Part shown: one piece after another, positions 1 to 9,194 of the stretch | Numbering within the stretch: position 1 is the first letter of the stretch | Layout of the letters: each line of letters starts with the position of its first letter | Source: Blastocatellia bacterium | GTDB taxonomy: Bacteria > Acidobacteriota > Blastocatellia > UBA7656 > JADIYM01 | Length of the DNA: 47,011 bases | Direction of reading: 5' to 3' | Assembly (NCBI GenBank): GCA_021463145.1 | Contig: JAJTWZ010000031.1 | Location: 1-47,011, forward strand | The notes under the pieces: model-generated | What the model was told of the DNA's origin: nothing | The model's input: the letters and a program-made list of their open reading frames with translations, nothing else | The model's database searches: none | Translations under genes and position numbers: made by a program

Positions 1-134
1 AGCAACCGCGAACCCGCCGTCTGGTCCGTCACCGTCGTCACGCGGTTCTGGCCGTAGACGAACGCCGTCGTTCCCGAGACCGTCCGTACCCGCGGCCGCC
101 AGGGACAGTCTTGCGTTGCTTCGACTGAATCCAT
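1..134 (-). CDS. Partial hypothetical protein, runs off left edge
   Basis: A reading frame of 44 codons starts at ATG 134 and continues past the window edge. The start is preceded by a purine-rich GAAGGTGA that can act as ribosome binding site. Third positions in the distal 27 codons are almost all G or C, as in real genes of this window. The product begins MDSVEATQDC and I recognise no family. It would be divergent from the gene at 367. One caution: bases 99-113 (minus strand) match, with one mismatch, the 15-base end of the dispersed repeat at 19683 and 26298, so the frame might overlie a repeat remnant. Confidence 0.4.
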   Translation of the reverse strand, partial: MDSVEATQDCPWRPRVRTVSGTTAFVYGQNRVTTVTDQTAGSRL

Positions 135-351
135 TCACCTTCGAGATACCGAACAATGGGCGATGGAACCAATCCCCATGGAATCGATCTCCCCGTGGAA
201 TCGAGCCGGTAGAACCGTAACGCGGCGCCGTCTCGACGTTCTATTCGATCGCTCTGCGGCCGATGCCGTTTACGTAGCGTCCTCAGCCCGCCGAAGCCGC
301 TGGTACTGCTCACGAACCGCACGGCAGAGGCAGACTCCGTGCATTGCCGGT

Positions 352-357
352 TATCAT
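352..357 (+). promoter_or_regulatory. Candidate -10 element (TATCAT), leaderless start
   Basis: TATCAT ends 9 nt before the GTG at 367, and no Shine-Dalgarno sequence lies between. A transcript starting about 7 nt downstream would begin at or next to the start codon. I see no good -35. The same geometry recurs elsewhere in the window and supports choosing GTG 367 over the upstream ATG codons. Confidence 0.35.
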
Positions 358-366
358 TCTCTGCAC

Positions 367-2397
367 GTGCCCAAGCTCCCGCTTACTTCCAATCGCCCGC
401 GAAGGCGCTTCCTCTGGGCGCCGCTCGCCGCTACGTCGATCGGGGTTGCCCTCGTTGCCGGTCTCGCCATCACCGGCTGGCGACTGTGGCGGCGTCCCAC
501 GCCATCCGAACCTTCTCGACTCACCAGGGTTGTCACTCTCGCCGGCGAGGGACCGCGCGTTGCGTCTAGCGGCCTCGCCGATCCATTCGGCGTGGCAGCC
601 TCGCCGGACGGCGCGATCTACGTCACGGACGGCGACGGCGGACGAGTTTTCCGTATCGCCAGCGGGGAATCTGATTTTGCGACCGTTGCCGAAGGACTCG
701 ACATGCCATCCGCGCTCGTTGTGCTACCCGGCGGCGATCTCGCCGTCGCCAATACCGGGGCCCACACGATAGTCCGCGTGAACCCGGAAACCGGCGCCGT
801 GACGATAGCCGCCGGAGCAACCGGAAAGCGTGGATTCGCGAACGGAACCGCATCCGAGGCGCGATTCGACGCGCCGATCGGCGTGGCTGCGAGTTCGGAC
901 GGGTCTATCTTCGTTGCCGACACCTACAACGACAGGATTCGGAAGATCGCGCCCGACGGCGCCGTTACCACGATCGCCGGCGGAGACGGGACACTCGACA
1001 CACCGTGCGGCGTTGCAGTCGCGCCGGACGGCGCCATCGTAGTTGCCGACACCGGTCACGCAAGACTCGTCCGCATCGATCGCGACGGCACGGCGATCCC
1101 GGTAGCCGGACCCGACGGCCTCGCCGAACCGACCGGCCTCGCGATCGGATCCGACGGTGCGATCCTCGTCGCGGACGCCGGCGAATCGACCGTCTGGTCG
1201 TTCTCCGCCGACGGGCCGAAGCGGTTTGCCGGCGACGGCTATATCGGACGCGCCGATGGCGAACTCTCGAACGCCCGATTCAACAGGCCGACGGGAGTCG
1301 CCGTCACCCCTGACGGCATCGTCGTAGTTGCCGACAGCGTCAATGGCGCCGTTCGAGCCATCGTCCCGGCCGAGTTCGAGGGTGGGCGCAGGATCGACGT
1401 TACGGTGGCCCGTTACGACCTCGATGAAATGCGCGCCGCGCTTCCGTCGCGCTGGCCATACTCGCCGCCCGAACGGACGCGCGAGATTGCCGCGACCTTC
1501 GGCGAAGCGCGTACCGAGAACTGGGCCGATGGCGTCTGGATGCACAACGCGCTGGATGTACCAGGACCACCCGGCGAGACCGTTCGCGCAATTGTCGACG
1601 AACGTGTCCGGCGGCCGCTTGCAGCCGCCGGAGCCGGCGATCGCAGCGAATACCTCCGGCTGTCGATTTTCGCCTATGTGCACGTTCGCATAGGGCGCGA
1701 CTCGGCCGATCGCGTCCTCCCGGGGTCGCCATTCGAGATCCTGACAGGCGATGACGGATCGGTGCGCCGAATACGGCTACGCCGTGGGGAGCGGATCGCT
1801 GCCGGACAGGCGATAGGAACCCTGAACCGCTTCGGACACGTCCACCTGACCCTCGGCTCTCCCGGCGGCGAGATCAACCCGCTCCTCGTTCTCCGGCTTC
1901 CCGGGCTCGTCGACACCATCGCACCGGCCGTGGAGTCAGTCTCGCTGGAGACCGAGACCGGAACGCCGATCGCCGCTTCGTCGCCCTTCGCCGTCTCGGG
2001 CCGCGTGCGGGTACTGGTTCAGGCGTGGGACCGCACCGACGGGAACGCCGAACGTCGACGGCTCGGAGTATTTCGATTGGGTTACGAAGTCCTTGACGCG
2101 TCAGGCAACAGGGTCGCAGGCGAAGGCACGGACCGCGCCTCCATCTCGTTCGAGCGGTTGCCGATGGACGCCCGGGGCGGCCAACTCGCCTTCGCCAGAG
2201 GCAGCCGGTCCTGGTTCAGCGGTCCGACAGTGTTCATCTATCCGGTGACGAACATCGTTCGCGATGGAGAGTCTCGCGAGGAGTTCTTTGACACATCGTC
2301 GTTGGAAGCGGGGGCGTACACGCTTCGGGTATTCGCCGAGGACGCCTTCGGCAATCGTACGGCCAGGGACGTGGCGATACAGGTGGTCCGGTCCTGA
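367..2397 (+). CDS. Membrane-anchored NHL beta-propeller / M23-like peptidase fusion
   Basis: The 676-residue product starts with a short basic stretch and one membrane segment (about residues 13-36). Residues about 55-340 hold NHL-type repeats of the form GVAVAPDGAIVVADTG, predicting an extracytoplasmic beta-propeller. Residues about 375-515 look like an M23 (LytM) peptidase domain: H393-x3-D397 in HNALD and H491-x-H493 in GHVHL match the zinc ligands of the family. A beta-rich C-terminal domain follows. M23 enzymes cut peptidoglycan peptides; whether this one is active is not shown. In-frame ATG codons at 163 and 178 would add a poor, arginine-rich extension lacking a ribosome site, so GTG 367 is preferred. 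Fusion of a propeller to M23 is unusual. Confidence 0.75.
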   Translation: MPKLPLTSNRPRRRFLWAPLAATSIGVALVAGLAITGWRLWRRPTPSEPSRLTRVVTLAGEGPRVASSGLADPFGVAASPDGAIYVTDGDGGRVFRIASGESDFATVAEGLDMPSALVVLPGGDLAVANTGAHTIVRVNPETGAVTIAAGATGKRGFANGTASEARFDAPIGVAASSDGSIFVADTYNDRIRKIAPDGAVTTIAGGDGTLDTPCGVAVAPDGAIVVADTGHARLVRIDRDGTAIPVAGPDGLAEPTGLAIGSDGAILVADAGESTVWSFSADGPKRFAGDGYIGRADGELSNARFNRPTGVAVTPDGIVVVADSVNGAVRAIVPAEFEGGRRIDVTVARYDLDEMRAALPSRWPYSPPERTREIAATFGEARTENWADGVWMHNALDVPGPPGETVRAIVDERVRRPLAAAGAGDRSEYLRLSIFAYVHVRIGRDSADRVLPGSPFEILTGDDGSVRRIRLRRGERIAAGQAIGTLNRFGHVHLTLGSPGGEINPLLVLRLPGLVDTIAPAVESVSLETETGTPIAASSPFAVSGRVRVLVQAWDRTDGNAERRRLGVFRLGYEVLDASGNRVAGEGTDRASISFERLPMDARGGQLAFARGSRSWFSGPTVFIYPVTNIVRDGESREEFFDTSSLEAGAYTLRVFAEDAFGNRTARDVAIQVVRS

Positions 2398-2473
2398 GCA
2401 TCCGTCGTGCGCCGGCGCGAACGCGGAAGGCGTACACCGTCGTCGGCCGTGGGTCGAGGGGGCTGGCAGGAGG

Positions 2474-3853
2474 CTACTTCAAGCGGAATTTCACGACAAA
2501 GGTCCGGCACGCCGCATAGAGATCTCCCTTGTCGTCGAACGCGAGCCCAAATGCCAGCCCCTTCGTCGGACCGAAAGTATGAAGGTAACGTCCGTCCGGT
2601 GCATAAACGACGATTCCGCCGATGTCGGCCACGTAAACGCGACCCTGGTGGTCGACAGCGACGTCGTGGGTCGATCTCAGCTGTCCCGGCTCGTTTCCAC
2701 TGCTGCCGATCCGGTTTACGAACCTCCCTGTCGACGAGTAGTGAAACACCGACTCGTTGAACCGGCCGAGCAGGTAGATGTCGCCAGCACCGTCGACTGC
2801 GACTCGAACAGCCGGGTCGCTTCGATCGGATATCGACGAAATGGCGTCCTTCACCTCGAGCAGAGTGGAGCCATCGGCGCCGAACCGGTGGATGTTCTCG
2901 TTCTGGAGAATGGCGGTGAGCGAGCCATCGAGACCGATCGCCAGGTCCTCGAATCCTCCACCTGGAAGACCGGGACGACTTGCCATCGGCGCGCCGGTTC
3001 CGAGCTCGAATCGCAATACCCGGCCAGTTTCGAGCACCGATATCCCGGTCGCGTCGGTCGCAAGCCGGTGCACGATCTTTTTCGGATCCATCATCCACTG
3101 GCTGACGAAAGCGCCATTGGCATCGAAAATCTGAACCCGTCCGCCCGAATACTCGGCTGCGTAGATCCGTCCCGACCGGTCCACTGCAACCGAGCGCAGG
3201 TCCTTGAAATTCCCCGGCCCAATGCCATCGGACCCGAATGCGAGCACAACTTCGGCGACAGCCGGATTCGAGCTGCGAATCGAGTCGCCGGCTGCGTCGA
3301 TTCGGGGCGGAGAATGCGGTGGAGGGGGAGGCGCCCCCGGTATCGACCTGGTCGAGCTCAGCGCGAAGAAGGTCGCGGCAACGACGCCGAGCACGACGAG
3401 GCCAATGACGCACGCGGTCACGATTGCCGCGACTCGAACGGTTCGGCCGGAAGGAAGCGACTCCCCCAAGGCTTTGACGGCATCGCCGATTGCATCGCGC
3501 AGATCCGCCGCGTCGATGACGTGGTGCGTTTCGTCGAAGACAAGGTTCTCGCCGCGTTCGAGCCGTTCGACGGCTGCCTTCGCGTCGGTCAGGCTCGAGC
3601 CGAAGCCGCGGCGGTAGAACTTGATGGCCCGCAGCTTGTCGCCTCGGCGCGCGAGGGCCGCGACGTGGTTCAGAAGCTGTAATTCCTCGAGTGTCGGGGG
3701 CTCGCCGCCTTTGACGTCCCAGTCGAACAGTCCGGCCGCAACGTCGCGCAACATGACCGACGAGCCGCAGTACCCGCAGCGCGCGGTCTCGTCGGACGGC
3801 GACGAAACGTCGAGCGGCGCGGTACAGGACGGACATTTGAAGGTCTTCGGCAA
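2474..3853 (-). CDS. Zinc-ribbon / L7-L12-like / NHL propeller membrane protein
   Basis: Predicted 459 residues from TTG 3853. Residues 7-29 form a zinc ribbon (CPSC and CGYC). Residues about 55-100 resemble the C-terminal domain of ribosomal protein L7/L12 (GDKLRAIKFYRRG followed by DAKAAVE), a module also found as a small protein-interaction domain outside ribosomes. A membrane helix lies near 140-165, then a proline-rich linker and NHL-type repeats such as GQLRSTHDVAVDHQGRVYV to the end. Topology would place ribbon and L7/L12-like domain in the cytoplasm and the propeller outside. The start is uncertain: the frame stays open to TTG 4003, but residues upstream of the ribbon look non-native. 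It converges on the NHL-M23 gene, which suggests related function. Confidence 0.7.
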   Translation of the reverse strand: MPKTFKCPSCTAPLDVSSPSDETARCGYCGSSVMLRDVAAGLFDWDVKGGEPPTLEELQLLNHVAALARRGDKLRAIKFYRRGFGSSLTDAKAAVERLERGENLVFDETHHVIDAADLRDAIGDAVKALGESLPSGRTVRVAAIVTACVIGLVVLGVVAATFFALSSTRSIPGAPPPPPHSPPRIDAAGDSIRSSNPAVAEVVLAFGSDGIGPGNFKDLRSVAVDRSGRIYAAEYSGGRVQIFDANGAFVSQWMMDPKKIVHRLATDATGISVLETGRVLRFELGTGAPMASRPGLPGGGFEDLAIGLDGSLTAILQNENIHRFGADGSTLLEVKDAISSISDRSDPAVRVAVDGAGDIYLLGRFNESVFHYSSTGRFVNRIGSSGNEPGQLRSTHDVAVDHQGRVYVADIGGIVVYAPDGRYLHTFGPTKGLAFGLAFDDKGDLYAACRTFVVKFRLK

Positions 3854-4050
3854 AGCGAGGAGGAGTCTGCGACGGAATGGCTCGGGAGCGCAACGCGAAT
3901 GGAAGATCCCCACCCACCTGGTCGCCGTGCGACCCCGGCAAAAATAACTGTGGCGAAGTTCGGAAACCGGCTGTAACATCTTCGAACCCCAAAACGACAG
4001 CAAGTCCCTGCTTTCGCCGGCCCCTTCCAGCTACGCGCTTCCGCGCACGA

Positions 4051-4067
4051 CCGCACATTAAGTGCGG
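4051..4067. promoter_or_regulatory. Perfect 6-bp inverted repeat (possible operator or leader hairpin)
   Basis: CCGCAC-ATTAA-GTGCGG is a perfect hairpin 36 nt upstream of ATG 4104, in the 250-bp region between two divergent genes. There is no T-run, so it is not a standard terminator. It may be a regulator site or a 5'-leader hairpin of the downstream gene. Confidence 0.35.
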
Positions 4068-4103
4068 CGGTTTCCGACGCCCCATTCGTCGAGTTCAACC
4101 CGC

Positions 4104-7064
4104 ATGCCATTTTCGAATCGTTCTGTCGCTCTGGGAGCGCTGTTCCTCGTCGTCTCCTACGGACTACCGGTCGTAGCACTAGCTGGCCAGGGACCGCGCC
4201 TTTCGAAACGCATCGTCGAGCCAAGCCCGGTCTCCGGTCAGGATGGCGAGGATCCAGACAGCCGGTGGCTGACGGCGCTCTATCTCGAGCTCAGCGCCGG
4301 CGGCGCGTTTGCCCTGGAAGAGAGCGAGTTGCTGCGACGCTGGGCATCGGGAGCCGAACTGGATCGGCTGGAGCTGGCCGTTCTCCGGTCCCGCGTCCTG
4401 CTGCGCGCGTTCGTGCAGCATGTCGATCTGACGGAGGACGACTCGAAGCTGCTCGAGGCCTACCAACTCGCAACTGCGCGCCGCTCTACCGCGATTCTCG
4501 ATCAGAAGATGCGCCTGCTCGCGGAACGAGAACATGCAGCCAAGGCGGCTGCCCCTCGGGAGCCAGCCGCCCCGCCGCCGAACGATACGTGCGCCGGTGC
4601 CGTTGTCATTCCAGGATCGGGGCCGTTTCCCGCCATATCGGCCGTGACCGCCGACATCACCGATGCAACGAGCGCTGGCGACCCGGCCGCGCCGGCCTGT
4701 CAGACCAGCGTTTCGCGTTCGACCTGGTACAGCTTCACGCCAACCACGACCGCCGTGTACACGATTTCGACGTGCGCGGATGCCGGCACGGCAACGACGG
4801 TCGATGACACGGTCATTGGCGTATACACGTCGACCGGCGGCTGTTCAGGCCCGTTTACCGCCGTGCCGACGACGGCAAACACGAACGGATGCGACGACGA
4901 CTCGTGCGCCAGCGAGGAGAACCAGGCCGAGTTGATTACGGAGTTGGCTGGAGGGACGACGTACTACGTCGTCGTGTGGCTATTCGGGAGTCCGGCTCCG
5001 ACCGCCGGAAACACCGCGGTGCAACTCGAAGTGTCGCAGGCTCCGATACCGTCGTCGGACGTATGTTCGGGCGCCGCGCCGCTCACACTTTCACAACCCG
5101 TTGCCGGCTCGACGCTCTCCGCGGCCAACGATTATGTTCTCGCACCGGCTGCCGCCTGTTTTACGGGAGTCGGGCAGACGGTCTCGTCGTCCGTTGGCCG
5201 CGACGTCGTCTACAGCTTCACACCGGCTGTATCCGGGGCGTACTCGTTCCGGATCACGAACGTGAGCACGGCAGCGAACGCGGTCCTGTATCTTTCGACG
5301 GTATGCCCGGCGTCGTCGCCCGGATCGCCAGGAACGGTGACCAGTTGCGCGAACGCGGCGAATCGAACGCCCGGCGGAACATCGGAGGAGTCGATGTGCG
5401 CCTCGCTTGCGGCAGGCGTGCCGGTCTTCGTGTTCGTTGACGAAGCCACCATGACGGTCGGCACGACGTTCACGATCGAAGTAACCGCGTGCACGCTGGA
5501 AGCCGAGCCGAACGGGACGTCCGGGACGGCCAGCACCCGGTCGTGCGGGATCGAGGGCGCTCTTTCGCCGTCGGCCGACGCGGACTTCTATTCTCTGGGC
5601 GCGACGTCGGCCGGGCAGCGCGTCTTCGCGACGGTCGACGGTGTGGCTGGAAACTCGTCGGACTTCGATCTTCGCGTCACTACATCGACGGACACGCTCG
5701 AGTACGATGACGCCGACAACGATGCACCCCTCGGACCGTTCGCGCCGAATGTGTCAGGCACGACACTGACGGCGGCATCGGCATTCCTGCGAGTCAGCCA
5801 CGTCAATCCGGGCACGCAGGCCGAACCGTACAGGGTCTACTCGGTCATCCAGCCGCCGAGCGCGCTGGCTTCGGCCGAGTCGGAGCCGAACGGCTCCACG
5901 GCCCAGGCTAACTCCGCCGGGTCCAACTATTTCTCCGGTGCACTGTCAGGACCTTCGCCCTCGACCGATGTCGACGTATTTCAGACACCGGCGGCCGCCG
6001 GCGATTTGCTCTTCATAGGTCTCGACGGCGATCCGACTCGCGCGAATACGCCGCTGAACGCAAGACTCGAGCTGCTCGATTCCACTGGCGCCGTCCTGGT
6101 GAGCGCCAACGACGGCAATTCGAGCTCGAACACCACTTCCGGAGCCGCGTCGCTCACGGCGACGGCGCCACGATCGCCGGGAGAGTCGATCGTCCTCCGC
6201 GTGACCGTATCGGGCACGTACTTCGTGCGCGTATCGGCGGGGTCGGCGTCGGCGACGACGGCCGCCGGCGACTATCTGGTGTCGATCGCGAAGAACTGCC
6301 AGACCGGAGGTGGAGGCGCCGGATCCGGTCCCGGCGCCGACGGGCCCGGTTTGTACGCGCCCTCGACAGGCGCCTTCTTTCTCCGAAACTCCAGCTCCAA
6401 TGGCCCGGCCGATATCGTGTTCACCTACGGAGCTGCGGGTTCGGGTCTAGTCCCTCTTACCGGTGACTGGAACGGCGACGGCGTGGACACGCCCGGCCTG
6501 TACAGTCCGGCGACTGGCGCCTTCTTCCTTCGTAACGCCAACTCGGGCGGCGCGGCGGACCTCGTGTTCACGTTCGGAGCCGGAGGCGCGGGCTTCGTCG
6601 CAATTACCGGTGACTGGGACGGAAACGGGACCGACACGATCGGTCTGTACCAGCCTGCGACCGGTGCATTCTTCCTGAAGGACACGAACGCCAGCGGCAA
6701 CGCCGACATCGTTTTCACGTTCGGTGCGGGCGGCCAGGGATTCGTTCCTGTCGACGGCGACTGGGACGGAAACGGAACCGACACTATCGGCCTCTACGTG
6801 CCCTCCAGCGGAGTCTTCTTTCTCCGAAACGCCAATGCCGGCGGTCCGGCCGATCTCGCATTCACGTTCGGAGCCGGTGGCCAGGGATTCGTGCCGGTCG
6901 CGGGTGACTGGGATGGCAATGGCGCCGACGCGATCGGAATCTATGCGCCTTCCACGGGTGCGTTCTTCCTTCGCAACACGAATACGAACGGTGCGGCCGA
7001 CATCGTGTTCACGTTCGGCGCTGGAAATGCAACTCCGCTGGCCGGTGACTGGGATGGCCTGTAG
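4104..7064 (+). CDS. Secreted PPC-domain protein with C-terminal FG-GAP-like repeats
   Basis: 986 residues from ATG 4104, where a clear signal peptide begins (MPFSNRSVALGALFLVVSYG, cleavage near ALAGQ); the upstream GTG 4062 would add 14 serine/arginine-rich residues. The N-terminal ~150 residues are helical and charged. The middle (about 155-720) contains several beta-sandwich domains resembling bacterial pre-peptidase C-terminal (PPC) domains, with motifs such as SEPNGSTAQANS and TYYVVVW. From about 746 to the end come five near-identical 49-residue repeats carrying DWDGNGTD, a calcium-loop-like motif of FG-GAP/VCBS repeats. Likely extracellular or surface-bound adhesive or structural protein. 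It lies 48 nt upstream of the DUF1800 gene and probably shares its transcript. Confidence 0.75.
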   Translation: MPFSNRSVALGALFLVVSYGLPVVALAGQGPRLSKRIVEPSPVSGQDGEDPDSRWLTALYLELSAGGAFALEESELLRRWASGAELDRLELAVLRSRVLLRAFVQHVDLTEDDSKLLEAYQLATARRSTAILDQKMRLLAEREHAAKAAAPREPAAPPPNDTCAGAVVIPGSGPFPAISAVTADITDATSAGDPAAPACQTSVSRSTWYSFTPTTTAVYTISTCADAGTATTVDDTVIGVYTSTGGCSGPFTAVPTTANTNGCDDDSCASEENQAELITELAGGTTYYVVVWLFGSPAPTAGNTAVQLEVSQAPIPSSDVCSGAAPLTLSQPVAGSTLSAANDYVLAPAAACFTGVGQTVSSSVGRDVVYSFTPAVSGAYSFRITNVSTAANAVLYLSTVCPASSPGSPGTVTSCANAANRTPGGTSEESMCASLAAGVPVFVFVDEATMTVGTTFTIEVTACTLEAEPNGTSGTASTRSCGIEGALSPSADADFYSLGATSAGQRVFATVDGVAGNSSDFDLRVTTSTDTLEYDDADNDAPLGPFAPNVSGTTLTAASAFLRVSHVNPGTQAEPYRVYSVIQPPSALASAESEPNGSTAQANSAGSNYFSGALSGPSPSTDVDVFQTPAAAGDLLFIGLDGDPTRANTPLNARLELLDSTGAVLVSANDGNSSSNTTSGAASLTATAPRSPGESIVLRVTVSGTYFVRVSAGSASATTAAGDYLVSIAKNCQTGGGGAGSGPGADGPGLYAPSTGAFFLRNSSSNGPADIVFTYGAAGSGLVPLTGDWNGDGVDTPGLYSPATGAFFLRNANSGGAADLVFTFGAGGAGFVAITGDWDGNGTDTIGLYQPATGAFFLKDTNASGNADIVFTFGAGGQGFVPVDGDWDGNGTDTIGLYVPSSGVFFLRNANAGGPADLAFTFGAGGQGFVPVAGDWDGNGADAIGIYAPSTGAFFLRNTNTNGAADIVFTFGAGNATPLAGDWDGL
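6341..7061 (+). repeat. Five tandem ~147-bp coding repeats
   Basis: Five copies of a 49-codon unit, each with GLYxPxTGAFFLRN, ADIVFTFGAG and GDWDGNGTD-like segments. The last copy is shortened and ends the protein at DWDGL. DNA similarity between units is high enough to allow copy-number change by recombination. Confidence 0.85.
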
Positions 7065-7112
7065 ATACAACGCCGCCGGCATTGGCGGAAACAGCCCCAA
7101 GAGGGAATCGAG

Positions 7113-9188
7113 ATGATGGAACGACTGCTAAAGACAATCCTCGGAATCGTCGTGGTGGCGCAGCCGATTGCGTTTGGACCTGGCGTCCCGTCAGCGCTGG
7201 CACAGAGTCCGCCGGCCGGAACCGGGCTGCAGGCGCAGTACTTCGACACGAAGAACTTCAACGACCTGAGAGTGACACGAGTCGATCCGTCGGTGGACTT
7301 CGACTTCGGCGCCGGCACGCCCGATCCTTCGATCCAGGGCGACACGTTCTCGATCCGCTGGACCGGCGCAATCCGGGCGACTGCGACAGCGACTCACACG
7401 TTCTACACACTTTCCGACGATGGAGTGCGGCTGTGGGTCAATGGAGTGCTCGTCATCGACAACTACACCATCCACACGGCGACGGAGAACACCGGAACGA
7501 TAGCGCTCGAGTCGGGCAAGGTCTACGCCATCAAGATCGAGTACTTCGACCAGACCGGACCTGCCGTGGTGCGGTTGTCGTGGTCGCATCCGTCGATGAC
7601 GAAGACAGTGGTTCCACAGTCGGCGCTGCTTCCCGCGACGCGCGCCGAGGCCGGGCGCCTGCTCGCACAGGCGAGCTGGGGCGCGACCGAGACTCTTCTC
7701 GATCACGTCCAGCAGGTCGGAGTGTATGCCTGGCTCGACGAACAGTTTGCCGCGCCGATCAGTGGCTACCCGGTTTATCCGTATTTCCCGTCATCGGCGC
7801 CGCCGGATTGCGTGACGGTTTCCGGAGATCCCAATCAGCAGTGCCCTCGCGACAATTACTCGCTTTTCCAGGTGCAATTGCGATTCTTCCAGAATGCGAT
7901 GAGCGGCCAGGACCAGCTGCGGCAGCGAGTGGCGTTCGCATTGGGACAGATCATCGTCGTGTCGGGCAACGAGGTTTCACTGGCGTACGCGAACGGCGAC
8001 TGGCACCAGATGCTGACGGTGAACGCATTCGGCAACTACCGCACATTGCTCGGCGAGGTGACGCTCAATCCTCTCATGGGCCGTTATCTCGATATGGTCA
8101 ACAACGACAAGGGGAACGCGAGCGGCACCATCAGGCCGAACGAAAACTACGCGCGTGAGTTGCTTCAGCTGTTTTCCATCGGCACCGAACAGCTGAATCT
8201 GGACGGCACCAAAGTCATCGTGGACGGCGCGACGGTCCCGACTTACGGGCAAGACGAGGTCAAGGGATTCGCAAAGGTGTTCACGGGCTGGACCTATCCG
8301 ACGCTTCCAGGCGCCACGCCGATCCGCCACAACCCGTCGTACTACCGCGGCCCGATGGAGGCCTTTCCTGGAAATCACGAAACGGGAACCAAGCTGCTGC
8401 TGAACGGCGCCGTCCTGCCGGCCCGCGACGATGCGGTAGCTGACTTGAACGCGGCGCTCGACAACGTGCACGGCCATCAGAACGTCGCGCCTTTCATCAG
8501 CCGCCGCCTGATCCAGAACCTCGTGACCAGCAATCCGACTCCCGGGTACGTCGCCCGTGTTGCGACCGTGTTCAACGACAACGGAGCAGGAGTGAAGGGC
8601 GATCTCGCCGCAGTCGTCCGGGCGATTCTGGTCGACGCGGAGGCGCGCGACGCCTCTCAGCTCACGTCAACTTCCGGAAAGCTGAAAGAGCCCGTTCTGC
8701 TGATGCTCAACGTCGTCCGCGCGCTCAACGGTCAGACGGACGGCGTCTACCCGAGGTCGCAGTCGGCGTCGCTCCTTCAGAACCTGTTCCATCCGCCATC
8801 GGTGTTCAACTACTACCCACCCGACTTCCAGCTCGCCGGGACGCCGCTCTACGGACCGGAGTTCGCGATCATGAATTCGTCGACGGCGATCAACCGCTCC
8901 AACTTCGTCAACACGGTCGTCTACACGACGCTGATCGCCCCGGACTCTTCGGTGCTTGGCGCGACGGGAACGTCGTTGAACTTCGCGAATCTACAGGCGC
9001 TGGCCGGCGACCCACCGGCAATGGTCGAGAAGCTGAACGACGTAATGATGAGCGGCCAGATGTCTCAGGCCATGAAGGATGCGATCGTCACCGCCGTCAA
9101 TGCCCAGAGTCCGACAGACACGCTTGCCCGGGCGCGATGCGCGGCGTATCTGGTCGCCACGTCGCCCCAGTTCCAGGTGCAGAGGTAA
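7113..9188 (+). CDS. Secreted PA14-DUF1800 domain protein
   Basis: 691 residues with a signal peptide (MMERLLKTILGIVVVAQP, cleavage near ALAQS). Residues about 38-160 are a PA14-like domain (YTLSDDGVRLWVNGVLVID), a beta-barrel module often linked to carbohydrate binding. The remainder is DUF1800, with the family signatures NENYARELLQLFSIGTE and FHPPSVFNYYPPDF. DUF1800 proteins are exported, of unknown biochemical role, and nearly always adjacent to a DUF1501 gene, as here (6-nt gap). Ribosome site GAGGG lies 8 nt before ATG 7113. Fusion of PA14 to DUF1800 suggests a polysaccharide-related surface role; that is inference. Confidence 0.9.
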   Translation: MMERLLKTILGIVVVAQPIAFGPGVPSALAQSPPAGTGLQAQYFDTKNFNDLRVTRVDPSVDFDFGAGTPDPSIQGDTFSIRWTGAIRATATATHTFYTLSDDGVRLWVNGVLVIDNYTIHTATENTGTIALESGKVYAIKIEYFDQTGPAVVRLSWSHPSMTKTVVPQSALLPATRAEAGRLLAQASWGATETLLDHVQQVGVYAWLDEQFAAPISGYPVYPYFPSSAPPDCVTVSGDPNQQCPRDNYSLFQVQLRFFQNAMSGQDQLRQRVAFALGQIIVVSGNEVSLAYANGDWHQMLTVNAFGNYRTLLGEVTLNPLMGRYLDMVNNDKGNASGTIRPNENYARELLQLFSIGTEQLNLDGTKVIVDGATVPTYGQDEVKGFAKVFTGWTYPTLPGATPIRHNPSYYRGPMEAFPGNHETGTKLLLNGAVLPARDDAVADLNAALDNVHGHQNVAPFISRRLIQNLVTSNPTPGYVARVATVFNDNGAGVKGDLAAVVRAILVDAEARDASQLTSTSGKLKEPVLLMLNVVRALNGQTDGVYPRSQSASLLQNLFHPPSVFNYYPPDFQLAGTPLYGPEFAIMNSSTAINRSNFVNTVVYTTLIAPDSSVLGATGTSLNFANLQALAGDPPAMVEKLNDVMMSGQMSQAMKDAIVTAVNAQSPTDTLARARCAAYLVATSPQFQVQR

Positions 9189-9194
9189 AAGGCC

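Noticed and set aside
163-366. N-terminal extension of the NHL-M23 protein from ATG 163
   Set aside because: No ribosome site, atypical composition, and it would bury the membrane anchor; a -10 hexamer lies just before GTG 367.
2238-4085. 615-codon minus-strand frame overlapping the zinc-ribbon gene and the end of the NHL-M23 gene
   Set aside because: Arginine-rich shadow frame; the zinc-ribbon/NHL frame explains the region.
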